From assembly GCA_965655795.1 (NCBI GenBank), contig CBFHHY010000005.1:67865-131864 (forward strand): a DNA stretch of 64,000 nucleotides, written 5' to 3'. The notes under the pieces are model-generated. The model was given only the letters and a program-made list of their open reading frames with translations. It had not been told where the DNA came from and ran no database searches. The position numbers and the translations under genes were made by a program. Positions within the stretch are counted from its first letter, which is position 1, and every line of letters starts with the position of its first letter. Positions 59,738 to 64,000 of this stretch are shown here, one piece after another. Source of the stretch: TMED14 sp002167805. Lineage in GTDB: Bacteria > Bacteroidota > Bacteroidia > Flavobacteriales > Schleiferiaceae.

Positions 59738-61113
59738 AATTTTTAAAAATTCTCTTTTTTACGATACTTTGCTCCTCAATTCAAGCACAAGAAGCAAAAA
59801 ATCAGAGAATTGAAATTGTAAGTTCCGGATCCGTTACAGTAAATAATAAAGACTCGGCTACTGTAACAATTTTAACAAAAAATGTAACTCTTAAGAATAG
59901 CGATGGATTATTTAAGTGCGATTCAGCGAGATGGTGGAGGGATTACGACTACTTCAAAGCTTTTGGAAATGTTCGATTTATCGGAAACAATCAAATGCAG
60001 ATCATTTCAGATATCCTTGATTATAACAAGGGATTAGCAGATTTAAGAGGAAATGTAAAATTGACCCAAGGAAATCAGACTCTAAATACGTCTAAATTGA
60101 TTTACGATACGAAAAATGAGATAGGCTACTTTAAAAATGGCGGTACAGTCATTTCGAACGATGGGAACCTGGAATCAACGGAAGGAAAATATGAAGCTAA
60201 AAAAGAGCTTTTTCTGTTTAATAAAAATGTAAAAGCAATTACCGAAGGATATAATATCGAATGCAGTTCGTTGTTGCACTATCCTGAATCATCTATTTAC
60301 ATAATACCTGTTTCAGGAAAGGCATCTCGAGAAAATGAACTATTGGAGTTTGGAGCTGCATACATTGATAACAATTCCGACATTTCTATATTTCACAAAG
60401 GGGCTCATGGAAGAGATTCAACAATGGAGTTTTTTGCAGATAGCCTTTTTAAAAAAGACGATAATGAATTAAGTGAGTTATATGGGACTAATTCTAAGCC
60501 TGCAAAATGGTCCGATTTCAGTAATGACACAATGGAAATATATTCAAGTAAAATCATCCATACCCCTGAGCTTACAACTGCAGGAAATGGAGTCCATACC
60601 TTCCAAAATGAAATTATAACCTACTCTAATAACCTCATCTGGAATTCAAATGATTCAATTATGGAAATGTGGGGAGGCTCAACAACCTGGACAGAGGGCT
60701 ATCAAGTTATTTCAGATAGTGTTAAGTATTACTTTAGAGGTAAAGATTTAAAAGATTCGATTTTTGGAATCGGTCATATTAATTTATCAAGTGAGCCGGA
60801 TAATAATGGCCTTGTTGATGAAATGTCGGGAGTGTTTTTCTATGGGTTTTTGAATGATAATAATTTAGAAACCCTTATTCTATCTGGAAATGCCGATGCA
60901 CTTATTCACCCTGAGGATAAAAGTGCGACCAGCATTCAATCTGCCAAAATTCAATTAAACTTTGAGGAAGGCTCATTGGGATCCATTAAATTTATTAAAG
61001 GACCTGAAGGAGTGGTTCAGCAAGACAATACTGATCAAGAGCATTTACCTAATTATGAGAATCGATGGGAAAGTCAGGATCCAAGAATAGATTTTATGTC
61101 AGGCTTAAAGTAG
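59734..61113 (+). CDS. OstA/LptA-like exported protein
   Basis: ATG at 59734 overlaps the purA stop; the TTG 9 bases earlier is rejected. 459 residues. Signal peptide (MKFLKILFFTILCSSIQA), then an OstA-like beta-jellyroll: NSDGLFKCDSARWWRDYDYF, AFGNVRFIGNNQMQIISDIL and GLADLRGNVKLTQGNQTL. A second long beta-rich half completes it. Bacteroidota carry such OstA-like proteins, presumed to act in LPS transport across the periplasm. The 3' end overlaps the MazG-like gene by 40 bases. Confidence 0.8.
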   Translation: MKFLKILFFTILCSSIQAQEAKNQRIEIVSSGSVTVNNKDSATVTILTKNVTLKNSDGLFKCDSARWWRDYDYFKAFGNVRFIGNNQMQIISDILDYNKGLADLRGNVKLTQGNQTLNTSKLIYDTKNEIGYFKNGGTVISNDGNLESTEGKYEAKKELFLFNKNVKAITEGYNIECSSLLHYPESSIYIIPVSGKASRENELLEFGAAYIDNNSDISIFHKGAHGRDSTMEFFADSLFKKDDNELSELYGTNSKPAKWSDFSNDTMEIYSSKIIHTPELTTAGNGVHTFQNEIITYSNNLIWNSNDSIMEMWGGSTTWTEGYQVISDSVKYYFRGKDLKDSIFGIGHINLSSEPDNNGLVDEMSGVFFYGFLNDNNLETLILSGNADALIHPEDKSATSIQSAKIQLNFEEGSLGSIKFIKGPEGVVQQDNTDQEHLPNYENRWESQDPRIDFMSGLK

Positions 61114-61460
61114 TTGGGTCCTTTCATTACTTTGCCATCTTCACGATAAATTGGATTGCCATCATTATCTAGTTTACTCATATTACTCCTTTGAATCTCA
61201 TCAAAAACTTCTTCAATCTTATACTGCATGCCATGAGTAATGATAGTACCACAAAGGATATATAGCATATCTCCTAGCGCATCTGCAATCTCTATTAGGT
61301 CACCATTCTTTGCAGCCTCCAGATATTCCTGATTTTCTTCAGACATTAGACGATATCGGAGGTTTAAAAATGATTCTGGGATATCCTTAGTAGGAAAATC
61401 CTGGAAAGGGATTTTATAGACTTCGTGAAATTTTTTTACCGCATCAATTTGTTTCTTCAT
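61074..61460 (-). CDS. MazG-like nucleotide pyrophosphohydrolase
   Basis: ATG at 61460 gives 128 residues; an upstream extension would be hydrophobic and untypical. The EExxE metal motif is in LMSEENQEYLEAAKNG, and ExxD in IEIADALGDMLYILCG. Small all-alpha NTP pyrophosphohydrolases of this type remove aberrant nucleotides. Convergent overlap with the OstA-like gene; the divergent start of the following gene is 30 bases away. Confidence 0.85.
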   Translation of the reverse strand: MKKQIDAVKKFHEVYKIPFQDFPTKDIPESFLNLRYRLMSEENQEYLEAAKNGDLIEIADALGDMLYILCGTIITHGMQYKIEEVFDEIQRSNMSKLDNDGNPIYREDGKVMKGPNYFKPDIKSILGS

Positions 61461-61490
61461 TGGTCGTAATTTTGATGCAAAATACAGCGA

Positions 61491-61676
61491 ATGGAAAATA
61501 TAACAACAGGACATTGGATTTTTGCAGGAATATTTACTGTAAGTTTTCTTATTTATCTGTTTTGGAGCTATCGTAAAGATTCAGAAGTACATTCGGTTCA
61601 TTATGGAAAGAGCACCCGCTTCCTACTTTTAATTGTAGTCCTATTATTTGTTATTTATATTTTTAAACGATTATAA
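61491..61676 (+). CDS. Small membrane protein, 61 residues
   Basis: Two hydrophobic helices (HWIFAGIFTVSFLIYLFWSY and FLLLIVVLLFVIYIF) joined by a charged loop (RKDSEVHSVHYGKS). No family recognised, but its stop is 4 bases before the DUF6580 start, so it is likely a real operon partner. Confidence 0.55.
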   Translation: MENITTGHWIFAGIFTVSFLIYLFWSYRKDSEVHSVHYGKSTRFLLLIVVLLFVIYIFKRL

Positions 61677-61680
61677 AAAA

Positions 61681-62223
61681 ATGCGAAAGTCAAAGCTTAC
61701 ACTAACTATTCTTCTTTTGTTCCTGGCAGTCTGCACTCGGTTTATACCCCACGCACCCAATTTTACCGCAATCGGCTCTTTGACTCTTCTAGGAGGCTTT
61801 TGGATGCGTGGAAAAAGGGGGTTTGTCCTTATTCCACTGATACTTCTTTTTATGTCAGACTTAGTTCTCAATAACCTTTTTTACAAGGGTAGCTCAGGAT
61901 TTACATGGTTTTACTCAGGAATGGGATTTGTGTATGCGGGACATCTCGCCATGATGGCATGGGGTAATTATATTGTTAAAAACCCAACCAAAATGAGCTG
62001 GATTGGTCATGCTGCTGGAGCCAACCTGATTTTTTTCCTTATCAGTAATTTTGGTGTCTGGTTTGGAAACCCCTCATTACCGCAAGATATAAGCGGATTA
62101 TTCTTGACATATTCACTAGCCATACCTTTTTACCTTAGTTCTCTTGCAGGAACCCTGGTATATGGGTTTGTGATGCTTTTTTCATTATCCAAAGTGTTGA
62201 ATTCTGCTCTCGTAAAAAATTAA
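61681..62223 (+). CDS. DUF6580-like membrane protein
   Basis: ATG at 61681 gives 180 residues with five predicted helices. RFIPHAPNFTAIGSLTLLGG and FMSDLVLNNLFYKG, then FYSGMGFVYAGHLAMMAWG and NFGVWFGNPSLPQDI, recall DUF6580, an uncharacterised family with the layout of ECF-transporter S-components. A vitamin-uptake role is only a possibility. Its 3' end forms one arm of the terminator. Confidence 0.75.
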   Translation: MRKSKLTLTILLLFLAVCTRFIPHAPNFTAIGSLTLLGGFWMRGKRGFVLIPLILLFMSDLVLNNLFYKGSSGFTWFYSGMGFVYAGHLAMMAWGNYIVKNPTKMSWIGHAAGANLIFFLISNFGVWFGNPSLPQDISGLFLTYSLAIPFYLSSLAGTLVYGFVMLFSLSKVLNSALVKN

Positions 62224-62237
62224 TATCACGAGAGCAG
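62204..62237. terminator. Bidirectional terminator between convergent genes
   Basis: CTGCTCTCGT (62204-62213) and ACGAGAGCAG (62228-62237) are a perfect 10-base pair around a loop that contains the DUF6580 stop codon. T-rich on both sides. Confidence 0.75.
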
Positions 62238-62250
62238 TTATTCAAAAAAG

Positions 62251-63333
62251 TCAATCTAGTGTTTGTATCGCCATAGCAGGAATAAGCCCTACTAGAGAAC
62301 TGTCAATAATTGACCCAGACTCATTGTAAAGCAGTGCTCTTCCAGGAGATTGATAATCTAGGGCATCTAAGACTAAAATAGCACCGCTAACTCTATCAAT
62401 CGCTAACCCGTACGCGGAGTGAGATATTAATGCTTGGGTAGGATATGAGGTTATTTGATTTGGTGAAAATTTAATAACATTTCCGTTATACGAATCCTGA
62501 ATAAAATACAGCTCACTACCTGTAGAATTTGATCTTAGCTCACTCGGATGATCCGTAAGTATCGAATTTGTATAATTCGCAAGGACATTAGAAGTTTTTG
62601 GGTCAAAATTAAAGATTGATGAATATCTGTCACCCCCTGCACCACTCCAGTCTGAGTACCCAGAGCAAAGAACCCATAAATTACCTTGAGCATCATCCAT
62701 AATTTCAAGAGGTTTAATTCCAACTTGAATATTTCCTTCATGCGTCATACTATTCACGCTATAGACAGACACTGAGCTATCCAACCCATATCCTCCAGAA
62801 TTAGCGACAAATAATTTACCATCTGCGAAAAACATACCCTCAGGGCCATTTGTATTTTTTAAAGAATCGACAATGGAACTTGAGGATAAATCAACTTTAT
62901 AAACAGCATTTGACCCCCAATCGCTTACGTATATATACCCATCATTAAGGCTTATGACTTGACGGGGGGATTTAAAACCCGTAATAGTACCTCTTGACTC
63001 TAGCGTAATTCTATCCAATATCTCAACAGTTGCTGCTCCATTCATCACAACATAGATATATGAATCATCCTTGAGGGTATAATTAGCTAAGTTGCCCAAA
63101 CTTCTTCCATTAATTTCTTGAAAAACGTCATTTCTTACAGAATCAAAGCCTGAATTATCCCCGAAACTAAATGATAGAGTGCCAATGCCTCCTGAAAAAG
63201 CACCTTCATTCATAATCAAAAAGCCATTTTCGAGATACGGATAAGATGGATCAACATGATCCGGATCGGGATTACATGATATTAAAAAAGAAATCGATAA
63301 CAGTGTAGAAAATATAATTTTTATTTGTTTCAT
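62251..63333 (-). CDS. DUF5074/YncE-like beta-propeller lipoprotein
   Basis: 360 residues. Lipobox LISC (Cys20). A long propeller follows, with repeated blades such as YTLKDDSYIYVVMNGAA, ISLNDGYIYVSDWGSNAVYK and GMFFADGKLFVANSGGYG. This DUF5074/YncE-like type is often encoded beside TonB-dependent receptors. It lies 23 bases downstream of the receptor gene, so the pair is probably one operon and the lipoprotein may help bind the substrate outside the cell. Confidence 0.8.
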   Translation of the reverse strand: MKQIKIIFSTLLSISFLISCNPDPDHVDPSYPYLENGFLIMNEGAFSGGIGTLSFSFGDNSGFDSVRNDVFQEINGRSLGNLANYTLKDDSYIYVVMNGAATVEILDRITLESRGTITGFKSPRQVISLNDGYIYVSDWGSNAVYKVDLSSSSIVDSLKNTNGPEGMFFADGKLFVANSGGYGLDSSVSVYSVNSMTHEGNIQVGIKPLEIMDDAQGNLWVLCSGYSDWSGAGGDRYSSIFNFDPKTSNVLANYTNSILTDHPSELRSNSTGSELYFIQDSYNGNVIKFSPNQITSYPTQALISHSAYGLAIDRVSGAILVLDALDYQSPGRALLYNESGSIIDSSLVGLIPAMAIQTLD

Positions 63334-63356
63334 GATTGAGTTTTATTTGTGTTTAG

Positions 63357-64000
63357 TTACAGATTAATTTGGAAAGAAAGATTAATATGTCTTCCCGGCA
63401 TAGGATAGTTTCTTTGAAAAACGATTTGTTGATTTAGTAAATTTTCAAGTCTGAATTGAATTTCAATTGAAGACTTATTTTTGAATTCAAATATTTTATT
63501 TTCATAAAACAAGCTTAGGTTGCTACAATTCGGTAAATCAGTTGATCGGTTGGTAGTCCAAAGTGTTGGCACCCCCATTTGGTGCAAGCCCATAAAACCC
63601 ACCTTTCCAAATTGGATTTGCTTTGAATATATCATTCGAAGGCGCAAGGGGGTTGAGTATGGAATAGGAAGGTTGTCAGCATTTTGACTTTGTAAAGCTT
63701 GAATCTCAAATTGTACGAATTGAGAGGGCCATATCACTTGCCATGAGCTATTTATACCATATCGAGTAATTAAAAATTCATTTATCGGTTGCCAGAAAAG
63801 ACCATTTGGTCTCCATATAATTCCATTATTTAATCTCCCGGCGAATGCTTCGAACTTGAAAATATTATGTTTATTCTGGAGGCTGAAGGAAGCTTTTAAA
63901 TCCCATCCTGACTCGGGTATTAGGTTAGGGTTTCCTCCTGGTGACCAAAAAAGATCATTCATAGTGGGTAACCTAAAAATTCGTTTTAAATGAATATCCA
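63357..64000 (-). CDS. TonB-dependent receptor, C-terminal part (right edge cut)
   Basis: The frame is open to the right edge, so plug and early barrel lie outside. The visible part contains IFRLPTMNDLFWSPGGNPNL (shortened), the typical mid-barrel A-P-T-x-N-D-L-x-W...G-N-P-x-L-x-P-E motif, and later barrel strands. It ends LSFQINL, with a leucine rather than the usual terminal aromatic. Co-transcribed with the propeller lipoprotein. The BtuB-like motif could hint at a vitamin-type substrate, but this cannot be confirmed without the 5' region. Confidence 0.8.
   Translation of the reverse strand, partial: DIHLKRIFRLPTMNDLFWSPGGNPNLIPESGWDLKASFSLQNKHNIFKFEAFAGRLNNGIIWRPNGLFWQPINEFLITRYGINSSWQVIWPSQFVQFEIQALQSQNADNLPIPYSTPLRLRMIYSKQIQFGKVGFMGLHQMGVPTLWTTNRSTDLPNCSNLSLFYENKIFEFKNKSSIEIQFRLENLLNQQIVFQRNYPMPGRHINLSFQINL

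Overview
The window is low-GC chromosomal DNA from a member of the Bacteroidota, most likely a marine Flavobacteriales relative. The signs are three proteins with type IX secretion (T9SS) C-terminal sorting domains, TonB-dependent receptors at both ends, the TAnnTTTG promoter motif in front of several genes, A-rich leaders rather than clear Shine-Dalgarno sites, an S46 dipeptidyl-peptidase, a PD40/OmpA protein, and TIGR02757, YqgE and DUF2452 families. No species can be named from this sequence alone.

Layout. 1-14.9 kb holds a broken-off TonB receptor and then many small, individually expressed accessory genes on both strands: a secreted esterase, an Omp28-like T9SS protein, lipoproteins, SRPBCC domains, a cupin, DUF4281, CIA30, a methyltransferase, pterin dehydratase, an SPFH lipoprotein, an FKBP isomerase, an SDR and two DoxX-like proteins. 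14.9-20.06 kb is the most unusual part. Seven copies of a 65-85 bp repeat, all in the same orientation, separate small unrelated genes (DUF3764-like, BspA-type repeats, SGNH-like lipoprotein, DUF6428-like, T9SS protein, Kazal-like lipoprotein, DUF2892). Most copies sit directly behind the stop codon of a plus-strand gene, and one unit carries a decayed duplicate of a neighbour's 3' end. The layout resembles an integron cassette array, but the repeat does not fit canonical attC and no integrase gene lies in the window. A tRNA with a CAT anticodon stands just beyond the array.

20.6-42.4 kb is mostly core genome: PAP2 phosphatase, FabG, a DEAD-box helicase, a TlpA-like lipoprotein, a DPP11-like S46 peptidase, sucD, a class IV aminotransferase, yqgE, pdxH, a Gfo/Idh dehydrogenase, HU, fmt, recQ, a NadR-like ATPase, DUF493, clpC, gyrA, a TPR protein and an AlkA-like glycosylase. 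42.5-47.7 kb is a damage-response mutagenesis operon on the minus strand (LexA-like S24 repressor, Y-family polymerase, DnaE-type polymerase), with a perfect 8-5-8 palindrome upstream of the repressor as candidate operator.

47.7-64 kb returns to core functions: a YhiN-like flavoprotein, M14 peptidase, PhoD-like phosphatase, SRPBCC, DUF2452, a serine esterase, pnuC, sucC, lolD-like ABC ATPase, TIGR02757, PD40-OmpA, a Fur-family regulator followed without a gap by purA and an OstA-like protein, MazG-like, DUF6580, then a beta-propeller lipoprotein next to a second TonB receptor that runs off the right edge. sucC and sucD, normally adjacent partners, are about 25 kb apart here.
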